A stretch of 40,855 nucleotides of DNA from PALSA-1006 sp964532405 (lineage in GTDB: Bacteria; Pseudomonadota; Gammaproteobacteria; Burkholderiales; Gallionellaceae), in contig CAZHIC010000022.1 in the NCBI GenBank assembly GCA_964532405.1, forward strand, positions 1 through 40,855. Direction: 5' to 3'. The notes beneath the pieces are model-generated. The model made no database searches. It saw only the letters and a list, made by a program, of their open reading frames with translations, and was not told the DNA's origin. The position numbers and the translations under genes are program-made. This document shows, one piece after another, positions 25,501 through 33,196 of this stretch (positions are counted from its first letter, which is position 1; each line of letters begins with the position of its first letter).

Positions 25501-26878
25501 TAGGGTTGCAACCTGAATAGGGTGCCAACGCTCCTACTGCGCAGGCAGGTACGCCTGCCGCTGTACCATCCGAGCCGCAACCCGGTATTTTCGTCAAGTA
25601 CTTGCCATTAGCGTCTTTGCTCGTATCGGTCGGCGTGCATGAAACGGTTGGATTCTTGATCTCATAACGTACCCCTTCACCAACATCCAGAATGCCATTG
25701 CCGCCGACGCTAGCTGTTGCGGTTGCACCGACACCGCCTCCGCCAGAAAAAGTGATTGCGGGTGGCGTGGTGTATCCCGATCCAGGTGAAGTCAGCGTAA
25801 TCGCCGTCACTGCACCCCCCGTTACGGTCGCCGTTGCCGTTGCACCGACACCGCCTCCGCCAGTCAAAATAACCGTGGGTGCCGAGGTGTAACCGCTGCC
25901 ACCCGTCGTCACCGTAATTGAGGACACATATTGAGGCCCATCCACCCAGCTGTAATAAACGGCGGGATACCATTTGCTATCGTAACAACGCCCACCGAAG
26001 GTCACGGTGGGTGCTGAGGTGTAGCCGCTGCCTCCCGCCGTTACATTTATCGCAGTCACCGCGCCGAGCGCGATGGTCGCCGTCGCCGTCGCGCCGCTTC
26101 CTCCTGCGCCAGGAGCCGCGCAAATGGACACGGATGGCGCGGAGGTATAAGCACTGCCCCCAGCCGATATGTTGATCGCTGTCACCACGCCGCCCGCGAC
26201 GGTTGCCCCTGCCGAGGCACCGCTACCGGTAGGCGTAATATCAGCTAATCCTGCGCTCAAGAATGTATGTGCTTGCGGTGGAATCCAAGTCAGAAAATTA
26301 CCCGCCTCCGGACTGTAAACGCTGGTTGAATTTGATACACCGCTGGTTATTTCTTTGGTCAGATCAAGAGTACGGCTATGCGAAACTGTCCTCCAATAGG
26401 GAGGCGATATAAATGCTCGGGATGGATTGGCGGCGGCAAATGTAGTAACGGAGGTATCTGTCCCCGGCCAAGGCAGATAAGTTTTGGTCGAGTTGTAATA
26501 CTGCGCGTTATAACTAGAATTGCGCACCCGCCAGTGATTAGCATCCGGGCTGTTTAGATCGCCTTCCAGCATCACTGTTTCGTTAGCCAAGCCATTAAAT
26601 TCACGATACCAAGAGGGTATGAGATAAAAATTACCGTTGAGATGATAGGGGTCGCTCGCCGGGGTTACACCGGTTTCGTAATACATGGAGTTGTACGTCG
26701 TCAGCAGCACGTCTACATCCGTACCGCCGGAGTTGTCTACCGTGAACATGATGTTGGATTTGGCGGTGTTTTTGACCGCCATCGGGGTATCCGAGATCGT
26801 CACCGAGGCTGACTGCGCATTCGCGGACAGAACAACGGCACCGAATAAAATTAATTTTGAAAGTGGTTTGAGCTTCAT
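22514..26878 (-). CDS. pilY1: Type IV pilus tip-associated adhesin PilY1
   Basis: A 1454-residue secreted protein of the pilus-tip PilY1/PilC family. ATG at 26878 follows a perfect GGAGG. The signal peptide ends near SANAQSA. The N-terminal half contains the variable region and, at about residues 215-395, several glycine-rich repeats (GGSGYTSAPTV, GATATATV). The C-terminal beta-propeller is clear: VFQAANDGMLHAFRAAD, YGGDLQGNVWRFDLTG, and a loop like the calcium site of PilY1 around DSGGDGKGHLFVLNAKTG; it ends with the family terminus RVSWREI. It is the last gene of the fimT-pilV-pilW-pilX-pilY1 operon. PilY1 promotes pilus extension and adhesion. Confidence 0.93.
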   Translation of the reverse strand: MKLKPLSKLILFGAVVLSANAQSASVTISDTPMAVKNTAKSNIMFTVDNSGGTDVDVLLTTYNSMYYETGVTPASDPYHLNGNFYLIPSWYREFNGLANETVMLEGDLNSPDANHWRVRNSSYNAQYYNSTKTYLPWPGTDTSVTTFAAANPSRAFISPPYWRTVSHSRTLDLTKEITSGVSNSTSVYSPEAGNFLTWIPPQAHTFLSAGLADITPTGSGASAGATVAGGVVTAINISAGGSAYTSAPSVSICAAPGAGGSGATATATIALGAVTAINVTAGGSGYTSAPTVTFGGRCYDSKWYPAVYYSWVDGPQYVSSITVTTGGSGYTSAPTVILTGGGGVGATATATVTGGAVTAITLTSPGSGYTTPPAITFSGGGGVGATATASVGGNGILDVGEGVRYEIKNPTVSCTPTDTSKDANGKYLTKIPGCGSDGTAAGVPACAVGALAPYSGCNPTTYPNGNAYAAEIQNFANWFQYYRTPLLALQGALGKQVETLGGVNVGLIDLQSKITSPYSTPSSATWSNGGVYPHPLPDFFGTVQDMSVTANMTKLRNNLYAIEGSLSDASPYYGWHQPIHERLSLVYDYFRESTPLNGHAAAPIQYACQQNFHVLSTPGYLNENGPAGSGSAGFKNYFTGQTPAVNPANYDGNKGVPYADTFSDTLADWAAYFYNQNLRVDLTAGQVPLTPSAHEDNANLHITQYVMSPGSQPTLQSSGRLNGSVYEKLNPMTTDPWLIVPSISWPQPVFVDQTTVDDLWHAAVNGRGRFVNDTDIYGGLKAVLNDIFGRVGASAAVAVSNANISPGDNFSYASSYNSGNWTGDLQSYPIDLTTGIASTTPRWVPSAQVQLDNLVQNSTRIIATYSGSVGIPFQWASLDATHQALLNSPMTPPGTADGANVLAFLRGERKNEGTTYRTRGHILGDIINAEPVILREPYYAYLDSGYASYKVAYTKTTPRTKVVFQAANDGMLHAFRAADTAVGKGDGGAELWAYVPGLLFDSRLIFYPNTSTLANLSFRSGFTHLYMVDGNPATGDVDFGNTQGANPTTADWRALLVGGLNKGGRGYYALDVTVPDKATAASVTALTEAELQNKVLWEFPNTSTSVANKANIGYSYGKPYITKTKAAGWVALVTSGYNNGTNPGDSGGDGKGHLFVLNAKTGALLKDIPTTAGIPGTPSGLGQIVGYSDNAYQDNTVKFVYGGDLQGNVWRFDLTGTTTTSWKVDLLAQLVDASGTPQPVTTTPALALSNGKRMVLVGTGQYLGDADITTTQTQSMYGLIDEYDATTPAVPATISPLRSNLNQQRLVAGATATSPRTISLFSSAASAKGWYVDLNLTTGERVVTDPAVAINTLVFTTNIPSSADPCKPGGSSWFYSLDFATGKQVTDPSGTPASGATYLGSTLASRPILVKLPNGSIVALVRKSDASTTTQSVVSGVSSGVAKRVSWREIRQQQ
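25690..26240 (-). repeat. Degenerate Gly-rich repeats inside pilY1
   Basis: Four or more imperfect copies of a module reading GGSGYTSAPTV followed by a GATATAT stretch and a V-T-A-I strand. They are recognisable in the nucleotide sequence as repeated GCGGTTGCACCGACACCGCC-like blocks. They are collagen- or beta-solenoid-like and may vary in number between strains. Confidence 0.7.
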
Positions 26879-26892
26879 GATTACCTCCTGCA

Positions 26893-27510
26893 CTACATGG
26901 TCACAATGGACTGCACAACACTGACCGTACCGCGCGGCCCTGTCACTCGTGCCGTGACGCGGTAACTGATATCACCCGCTACGCAAAATGGCGGTGCGTT
27001 AATGGAAACACCTGGACTGCATTGGGGTGCGGTAATGCAGTAATCCGTCACATCATTGCGGTTTTGTTGGCTCGGCCCGTTCGGCACTGCCGGCACCACA
27101 CCCGATGCCGGAATCGGATCGCACATGCGTTCAACCACATACTGGACGTCATTTCCCGTGTTGGGGATGGTCGTTTTCGTTACCGCACTCCAGTCCACAG
27201 TCGCTGGCATACCCGGTATACCTGCCACCTCAGCTTGCCTCACCGGGTAGTATTGATTGTTCACTTGCGTAGAGCCATTGTTGGCAATAAGCGCAGGCAA
27301 AGCCGTAATTGCAAACTCTGTGCCCCGATCAGTGGCATGAATCGCGGACTCCTTAAATGCAAAGTTACCTGCAATCACATTCGCCGTATCCACCGAACGC
27401 ATCAATGCGATACCGGCCAGTGTCATCGCCACCAGTGCGATGAGCGCAATGAACAGCACCACGCCGCGCTGATGCTTTGCCGGGGATGTCGAGTTTAAAT
27501 ATTTGCCCAT
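26893..27510 (-). CDS. pilX: Minor pilin-like assembly protein PilX
   Basis: A 205-residue type IV prepilin. The leader KHQRG is followed by VVLFIALIALVAMTLAGIAL, with the hydrophobic helix but without Glu5, as usual for PilX. Cysteines in the C-terminal domain (MCDPIP, YCITAPQC, FCVAG) may form disulfides. ATG at 27510 has AAGGAA upstream; the in-frame extension to 27561 is rejected. It overlaps the pilW end by 16 bp and precedes pilY1 by 14 bp. With PilV, PilW and FimT it forms the pilus-priming tip complex. Confidence 0.88.
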   Translation of the reverse strand: MGKYLNSTSPAKHQRGVVLFIALIALVAMTLAGIALMRSVDTANVIAGNFAFKESAIHATDRGTEFAITALPALIANNGSTQVNNQYYPVRQAEVAGIPGMPATVDWSAVTKTTIPNTGNDVQYVVERMCDPIPASGVVPAVPNGPSQQNRNDVTDYCITAPQCSPGVSINAPPFCVAGDISYRVTARVTGPRGTVSVVQSIVTM

Positions 27511-28736
27511 ATCACGTTCCTTAATGGGATGATGGTCTGATAGACACGGTAACGATGGCAACGCCAGTTCGCGTTCGCGGTTAAATCAATAACAGGTCCG
27601 CCCGGCCAAGATACGACGCCAGACGCCGGCGTGGCGTCACACGTGCCGCCCGCGACGGAGGGTTTTTCCTGCAATGGGCTACGCGCCACCACCGCAATGC
27701 GGATTGCCTTGACGCGCATGATGTCCGCAGCGCTGGGGCTTGCCCAATTGCCACTTTCGGAATTACAAGCACTACCCGTTGCGTCGGTCCAACAATTTAC
27801 CGATGGCGAAGAAACTCCCGGCTGGGTATTGGCCGGTGCCACACCATACTGCACCTGCACGTTGACGATGTTGCTGGCAAGTGCCACGGCACTGGTTGAC
27901 AACACCGTTTGTGGGAAATGAGAAACATTCTCTACGACCAAATCATATTGGTTGGGTGATGTAAATCGCACCCGATATTGGTTTCGTACAAACCCTGCCG
28001 GGGAGATGCCACTTGCGTCTGACGCACCACTCGCGCTGCCTATATTGATTACGAATCCCTTATTCATCGGATACCCCCCGGCCGGAAAGTCGTCCACAGA
28101 GGTTTCGTAATATGAGGCGGGCGAAGCGGGACCTATTGCACTGGCATAACCCAACCTGGTACAAGGTATCGGGGTTGCGCCAATTCCGGGTGAGGCGATG
28201 GGCGCGGCGACCAGATACAAATCTTGCTCTAGCGTGAACCCCACTATGTTATCCATGTCTGGATTATCCTTATCACTCTTCCCTATCCAGTCCGAATTCA
28301 ATTTAAATGGCATACCTGCTAGGGGCGAAGTCGCGGCAGTAAAAATAATCGAATCTGATGCCCCTACATCCGATATTGCCACAGGCGCAATACGCGCCGC
28401 AGTACCGTTGGCCGCAACACCTTTGGCGAGGATAGCCCCCGCATCGTTCCCTTCGTAATAATTCAGCGAGGTACAAGCCAACCCGTTGGGCGTGAGCAAT
28501 CCATATCCCGCACTACGCGCATCAGACTCGATTGCCTGCAAGGCAATCAGTCCATTTTCCAGTGTATCGGAGCCGGAGGTGGTGGTTCTTTTTTGTGCCT
28601 CGAACGCCGAGAAAGATTGCATGATCACAACGATGGTAATGAGACCCACCACCATCCCCACCATGATTTCCACCAAGCTGAACCCGGCTGCAGCCCAGCG
28701 TATTTTCATCCATTTATGGTTGATTTTATGTGCCAT
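27495..28736 (-). CDS. pilW: Minor pilin PilW
   Basis: A 413-residue prepilin. After the leader, AAGFSLVEIMVGMVVGLITI has the processing glycine, Glu5 and the hydrophobic helix. The long C-terminal domain is typical of PilW, the GspJ-like minor pilin. AAGG lies upstream of the ATG at 28736. It lies 10 bp from pilV and overlaps pilX, which fits an operon. It is processed by the prepilin peptidase and sits at the pilus tip. Confidence 0.9.
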   Translation of the reverse strand: MAHKINHKWMKIRWAAAGFSLVEIMVGMVVGLITIVVIMQSFSAFEAQKRTTTSGSDTLENGLIALQAIESDARSAGYGLLTPNGLACTSLNYYEGNDAGAILAKGVAANGTAARIAPVAISDVGASDSIIFTAATSPLAGMPFKLNSDWIGKSDKDNPDMDNIVGFTLEQDLYLVAAPIASPGIGATPIPCTRLGYASAIGPASPASYYETSVDDFPAGGYPMNKGFVINIGSASGASDASGISPAGFVRNQYRVRFTSPNQYDLVVENVSHFPQTVLSTSAVALASNIVNVQVQYGVAPANTQPGVSSPSVNCWTDATGSACNSESGNWASPSAADIMRVKAIRIAVVARSPLQEKPSVAGGTCDATPASGVVSWPGGPVIDLTANANWRCHRYRVYQTIIPLRNVIWANI

Positions 28737-28746
28737 GACGTAGGCC

Positions 28747-29250
28747 TTAGTTGATTTGTGCTGTTGCTACAAAATTATGCGATGAGGTGTCTTTGGGAGA
28801 CTTCCAGCATACGGTCACGGTAACCACGCCGCCGGCGCCGATTACAATTTGTTGCTGCAAACCCGTTACACCCGAAGCGGCGGCCGCGCCCGGTAGCCGC
28901 ACGACATCGTTCTGTAGCCAACTGGTTAAATTAGCATTGCCCGCGGTACTTGGGCCTTGAGTACAGACAGTATTGCCGACATTCAAGGCATAAGTAGGCA
29001 AATTATTTTTGTCGGCCCACATGGTGCTGATAATTTGATTCGTCAGATAACTCGCTTCACTTCGGTAAGTTGCCGCCGCCGAGTTCTGGATCGAGGCCGC
29101 CTGCATACCCACCATGCCGAGGATACCGATTGAAAAAATCAACAGCCCCACCAATGCTTCCAAAAGCATGGCGCCACGCTGATCCGTTATCTTCCTTCCC
29201 CCTGCATGGGGGAAGGAACAGTTTGGGTTTAATGAATTATTGGGATTCAT
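28747..29250 (-). CDS. pilV: Minor pilin PilV
   Basis: A 167-residue prepilin. DQRGAMLLEALVGLLIFSIG carries the processing site (G then AMLLE) and the helix; the C-terminal part is small and beta-rich with paired cysteines (VCTQG, VCWKS). ATG at 29250 overlaps the fimT stop by four bases (ATGA, 29247-29250). An in-frame ATG at 29259 is possible but its AGG is too close. The leader is long, about 25 residues, for a minor pilin. Confidence 0.88.
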   Translation of the reverse strand: MNPNNSLNPNCSFPHAGGRKITDQRGAMLLEALVGLLIFSIGILGMVGMQAASIQNSAAATYRSEASYLTNQIISTMWADKNNLPTYALNVGNTVCTQGPSTAGNANLTSWLQNDVVRLPGAAAASGVTGLQQQIVIGAGGVVTVTVCWKSPKDTSSHNFVATAQIN

Positions 29251-29807
29251 GGCGCACATGCCTGAGGGTTGCCGCCGCCGTTCAGTGCCGGGTCACACAT
29301 GAGGATTTTTCCTCCCGGCTCCACCACCACGTTCAGGCAACGCATCCCCGTCGGGTCCACGGTAGTAGCGCATATGCCTCCCGTCGGGTTGGTCACCGCA
29401 AAGGTTATATTGCCCGCAGGAGTGGGAGATACGCGTCCCAAGCCATTAAAGGTGAGGGTATTCAGCGTTGCGGTGATCACCGCGTGCCGAGTTCCTTCTG
29501 TTCCGCTGCGTGCCTGCACATTGGATGCCGCAGTATAGAACACGCCGCTCGCCGCCCCCATGGGCGACATATCGACACTCCAGTTATTTCCGGTGAGCGC
29601 AAAGCTTACGCTCGAATTGCGTCTTGCGGCCTCGGCGCGTGCCAGCTGCAAGCCGTTCAGCACGGATTCAGCCGCCGTTCGAATTTGGGAGTTTTCTAAC
29701 CAGCTGCGATAGGTCGGCACGCCATAACCGACCAGAATACCCAGAATGGCGATGCCCATCATCAACTCCACCAGGGAGAATCCGAATTGTCGGCTAGGGA
29801 TTAGCAC
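29247..29807 (-). CDS. fimT: Minor pilin FimT/GspH-type
   Basis: A prepilin of the FimT/FimU (GspH) group. FGFSLVELMMGIAILGILVG holds the processing glycine, Glu5 and helix; GVPTYRSWLENSQIRTAAESV and NGLQLARAEAARRNSSV are the family signature. The C-terminal cysteines (CATTV, CLNVVV, MCDPA, ACAP) may form disulfides. I prefer GTG at 29807, giving a nine-residue leader and a 7-bp overlap with the upstream pilin stop. An ATG at 29852 would overlap the pilin by about 50 bp and add residues unlike a leader. Confidence 0.85.
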   Translation of the reverse strand: MLIPSRQFGFSLVELMMGIAILGILVGYGVPTYRSWLENSQIRTAAESVLNGLQLARAEAARRNSSVSFALTGNNWSVDMSPMGAASGVFYTAASNVQARSGTEGTRHAVITATLNTLTFNGLGRVSPTPAGNITFAVTNPTGGICATTVDPTGMRCLNVVVEPGGKILMCDPALNGGGNPQACAP

Positions 29808-30220
29808 GAACCGTCTTTCTTGGTTACCCAGCACGCAGCATTGGTCGTCCATCCGGTCGGGACGCCCGTTGTTACTTTTGTATTCGATTCATTGACGGTG
29901 TAGACAAAGCTGCCCGTTCCTTGCGCGGCAATACCTGTGGCTGTAGCTGTGTAGGTCGAGGCGGTTGCCGTGCAAGTAAATGTAAAATATTTGGATGTCT
30001 GCAATGTGGCGCCACAACTCGTGCCATTCAAATAAGTTCGGCTGTCTTGAAAGTATTGCTCCATCCTAACGCGCGCATCCGCAAGCCCGGTATAGGCCTC
30101 CGTCAGTTTGCCGCGAGTGACATAGTCGCTATAAGCGGGTATCGCCACTGCGGACAGAATACCGATAATGGCCACGACGACCATTAGCTCGATTAAGCTG
30201 AAACCTTTGTCGCGCTTCAT
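29801..30220 (-). CDS. pilE: Type IV pilin, PilE-like
   Basis: A 139-residue pilin: leader MKRDKG, then FSLIELMVVVAIIGILSAVA with Glu5 and the mature N-terminal Phe, then IPAYSDYVTRGKLTEAYTGL. The C-terminal domain has the cysteines of a disulfide loop (SCGATL, FTCTAT, CWVTKKDGSC). GGAGG precedes the ATG at 30220, so the ATG at 30292 is rejected. It opens the minor-pilin operon, so PilE-type minor pilin is the best call; a major-pilin role cannot be excluded. Confidence 0.85.
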   Translation of the reverse strand: MKRDKGFSLIELMVVVAIIGILSAVAIPAYSDYVTRGKLTEAYTGLADARVRMEQYFQDSRTYLNGTSCGATLQTSKYFTFTCTATASTYTATATGIAAQGTGSFVYTVNESNTKVTTGVPTGWTTNAACWVTKKDGSC

Positions 30221-30338
30221 GTGATGCCTCCATTCTTGAAAGTGGGCGGATACTATATTTTCAAAATTTATTTTGCCACCGACATCTGACAAGTGGTTGG
30301 CATAACAGGATAAGCGGCAACAGAAATACGGGGACTTA

Positions 30339-31460
30339 TCAAACCTCCTCGACTGAAAACAGGCGTCGATACTCTCTAATCGCGTAACGATCAGTCATGC
30401 CCGCAACGTAGTCGGCCACCGCCCGCGCATGCCCCGACTCGGCAGCGTGCAAAAACTGCGGCGGCAATAATCTACGGTCTTCCATGAACACCTGGAACAA
30501 CTCGCTGATGATTCTTTGAGCTTTGGCACTCATCCTCAAAACGAGGTAGTGGCGGTACAAATGGGTACGCAAAAATGTTTTGAGTTCACGGTTGAGCTCC
30601 AGCATCTGCGGGCTGAAGGCAAGTAAGGTGGGCGCATGGCGCACATCGTTCACATCCCGAAGCGGTTGCGCCCGGATGTTTTTTTCGGTCTGAGTGATGA
30701 CATCGCTCACCAGTGTGTTGATCATGCGCCTGATGGTCTCATGCACGACACGACGCTCCGCCAATGCGGGATATGTCTTGCGCACTTCGTCCAAATGACT
30801 TGCAAACAAGCGCACCGAGGCCAGCTGTTCCAACGTGATCAATCCCGAACGCAGGCCGTCGTCCACATCGTGATTGTTATAGGCAATCTCGTCGGCCAGA
30901 TTGGCGATCTGCGCCTCCAGCGTCGGGCGCTGATCGTTGAGGAAACGCTCGCCCACATCTCCTAGCTTGGCCGCATTTTCCGGCGAGCAGTGTTTGAGTA
31001 TGCCTTCGCGCGTCTCGAAGCACAGGTTCAAGCCATCGAAATTGGCATAGCGTTCTTCCAAAACATCGACCACGCGCAACGATTGCAGATTGTGTTCGAA
31101 GCCGCCGTAATCCTGCATGCAGGTATTGAGCGCATCCTGCCCCGCATGGCCGAATGGCGTATGCCCCAGGTCGTGCGCCAAGGAAATCGCTTCCACGAGA
31201 TCTTCGTTCAGCATCAAGCGCCGGGCGATGGAGCGGCCTATCTGCGCCACCTCGATGCTGTGCGTCAGGCGCGTGCGAAATAGATCGCCCTCATGGTTCA
31301 CGAATACCTGGGTTTTGTATTCTAGACGGCGAAAAGCGCTGGAATGGATGATGCGGTCGCGGTCGCGCTGAAACTCGCTTCTGCCCGGCGGAGCCTCTTC
31401 ATGTATTTTGCGGCCACGGGAGAGGTGCGGGCTTGCGGCGTAAGGCGCAAAGTTAGACAC
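30339..31460 (-). CDS. dgt: Deoxyguanosinetriphosphate triphosphohydrolase-like protein
   Basis: A 373-residue HD-domain dNTP triphosphohydrolase that yields deoxynucleoside and triphosphate. Metal ligands are visible in RLTHSIEVAQIGRSIARRL (His), SLAHDLGHTPFGHAGQD (HD) and ADEIAYNNHDVDDG (Asp). The N-terminal RGRKIHEE, SEFQRDRDRIIHSSAFRRLE is standard. I prefer GTG at 31460, with GGAG seven bases upstream and an 8-bp overlap with aroKB. A start at 31505 would lie inside aroKB. It is coupled to aroKB. Confidence 0.9.
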   Translation of the reverse strand: MSNFAPYAASPHLSRGRKIHEEAPPGRSEFQRDRDRIIHSSAFRRLEYKTQVFVNHEGDLFRTRLTHSIEVAQIGRSIARRLMLNEDLVEAISLAHDLGHTPFGHAGQDALNTCMQDYGGFEHNLQSLRVVDVLEERYANFDGLNLCFETREGILKHCSPENAAKLGDVGERFLNDQRPTLEAQIANLADEIAYNNHDVDDGLRSGLITLEQLASVRLFASHLDEVRKTYPALAERRVVHETIRRMINTLVSDVITQTEKNIRAQPLRDVNDVRHAPTLLAFSPQMLELNRELKTFLRTHLYRHYLVLRMSAKAQRIISELFQVFMEDRRLLPPQFLHAAESGHARAVADYVAGMTDRYAIREYRRLFSVEEV

Positions 31461-33105
31461 AGCAAGACTCCAGCGTCTGGCCGAGCAACTCCACAGGCAC
31501 GTCATCGGTGATAACGGCTTGCCCTAATGCTTTGAGCAATACGAAGCGTATTTTTCCATCCGCGACTTTTTTATCCAGCCCCATCAATTGCAGGTATTTT
31601 TCAGTTCCCAAACACGGGCCCTTAGTCGGCAATCCCGCTTTAGTGAACAAGTTTTTTGTGCGCTCCACATCCCGTTCCGTCAGCCAACCCAAACGTCTTG
31701 ACAGGTCGGCCGCCATGATCGTGCCTGCGGCTACCGCTTCGCCATGCAACCAAACGCCGTAGCCCATCGCATTTTCAATGGCATGGCCGAAGGTATGTCC
31801 CAGATTCAACAAAGCGCGCTCCCCGCTCTCGCGTTCATCGGCTCCGACGACTTCGGCTTTGTTCTGGCAGCTGCGCACGATGGCATATTGCAGCGCCTCA
31901 GCATCACGCTGTAGCAGCTTCTCGATGTTTTGCTCCAGCCACTCCAGAAACGGCAGGTCGCGAATCAACCCGTATTTGATGACTTCGGCTATCCCCGCGC
32001 GCAATTCTTTTTCGGGCAACGTATTTAGCGTTGCCACATCGGCAACTACCACCTGCGGTTGATAAAACGCGCCTATCATGTTCTTACCCAAGGGATGGTT
32101 GATCCCGGTTTTGCCGCCCACCGATGAGTCCACTTGCGCCAATAACGTGGTGGGAATCTGAATGAAAGGAACGCCGCGTAGATAGGTCGCTGCCGCAAAA
32201 CCGGTCAAATCGCCGATCACTCCGCCGCCCAAAGCGATCAAAGGTGTATTGCGCTCACATCGGTTAGAAAGCAGAGCGTCATAGATCGTATTCAGTGCCC
32301 CGGTATTTTTATACTGCTCGCCATCCGGCAGGACGATGGTCTGAACCTGAATGCCGTTACGCGTGAGTGCGTTGGACAGGCTTTCCAAATACAAAGGCGC
32401 GACGGTCGTGTTGCTCACAATGGCTACCCGTTTATGCGGAATGTGTTTAAGCAACAGCTCGGCTTGTCCAATTAAATTTTGCCCGATATGAATTTGATAG
32501 CTTCTCTCGGCGAGTTCTACGTCCAATGTTTGCATGGTATGTGTTGCTGGTTTAGGTTGATCTTGGGCGCTGATTTTTTTTATCAGACGCGCTATAAGGA
32601 TTTGCACGCTTTGTTTGCCAGTGTGGATGATGTGGTCTGCAACTGCGGTGTAGATCGGGTCGCGCTGCCCGAACAACTCTTGCAGTCTGGCGCGCGGATT
32701 GGCCGTTTGCAGCAAAGGGCGGTTATGATCGTGGCGGGTTCGTTGCCACAAATCATGCACACCGCTCTTCAAGTAGATGACGACCCCGTTTTTCTGCAGC
32801 GCTTCGCGATTGTCCGGTCTAAGTACCACACCCCCGCCCGTTGCCAGCACGATGTTATCGAGTTTGACCAAATCCTGTATGACGCAACTCTCGCGTTGAC
32901 GAAACCCTTCTTCACCCTCGACATCGAATATATGGGATATCTTGACGCCGGTACGTTTCTGTATCTCTTCATCGCTATCGATGAATGTTTTACCCAGTTG
33001 CTTGGCCAACATTCTGCCGACCGTTGTTTTGCCCGCCCCCATCATGCCGACTAAAACAATATTTCCGGATGTGCGTTTTTCTGGTGATGTGTTGGAAATC
33101 GTCAT
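31453..33105 (-). CDS. aroKB: Fused shikimate kinase / 3-dehydroquinate synthase
   Basis: A 550-residue open frame that joins two steps of the shikimate pathway. Residues 13-175 are shikimate kinase: Walker A GMMGAGKTT (20-28), FIDSDEEIQ, and LATGGGVV (87-94). After a short linker, residues 191-550 are 3-dehydroquinate synthase: LPDGEQYKN, ALGGGVIGDLTGFAAATYLR, QVDSSVGGKTGIN, and zinc ligands in HTFGHAIE and HGEAVAAG. In most relatives these are separate neighbouring genes, and the old aroB start codon (MQTLDVEL) survives inside the linker. No ribosome binding site precedes the ATG at 33105, while a -10-like TACAAT at 33113-33118 suggests an almost leaderless message. Confidence 0.92.
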   Translation of the reverse strand: MTISNTSPEKRTSGNIVLVGMMGAGKTTVGRMLAKQLGKTFIDSDEEIQKRTGVKISHIFDVEGEEGFRQRESCVIQDLVKLDNIVLATGGGVVLRPDNREALQKNGVVIYLKSGVHDLWQRTRHDHNRPLLQTANPRARLQELFGQRDPIYTAVADHIIHTGKQSVQILIARLIKKISAQDQPKPATHTMQTLDVELAERSYQIHIGQNLIGQAELLLKHIPHKRVAIVSNTTVAPLYLESLSNALTRNGIQVQTIVLPDGEQYKNTGALNTIYDALLSNRCERNTPLIALGGGVIGDLTGFAAATYLRGVPFIQIPTTLLAQVDSSVGGKTGINHPLGKNMIGAFYQPQVVVADVATLNTLPEKELRAGIAEVIKYGLIRDLPFLEWLEQNIEKLLQRDAEALQYAIVRSCQNKAEVVGADERESGERALLNLGHTFGHAIENAMGYGVWLHGEAVAAGTIMAADLSRRLGWLTERDVERTKNLFTKAGLPTKGPCLGTEKYLQLMGLDKKVADGKIRFVLLKALGQAVITDDVPVELLGQTLESCCV

Positions 33106-33151
33106 GAGCGGAATTGTAGCGGAAATGCACTGCGTCGATCATTCAGGAAAA

Positions 33152-33179
33152 ACAAAAGCCCGGATAACCGGGCTTTTGT
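33152..33179 (-). terminator. Rho-independent terminator after pilQ
   Basis: Perfect 12-bp arms ACAAAAGCCCGG (33152-33163) and CCGGGCTTTTGT (33168-33179) around a 4-base loop. The minus strand continues with a U-run. It lies 18 bp beyond the pilQ stop and separates pilQ from aroKB. The A/T-symmetric arms would let it work on both strands. Confidence 0.9.
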
Positions 33180-33196
33180 TTTGATCTGAAAATATC

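Noticed and set aside
30221..30338. Sigma-54 promoter for the pilin operon
   Set aside because: A TGGCA string is present on the minus strand but no GC dinucleotide follows at the required distance.
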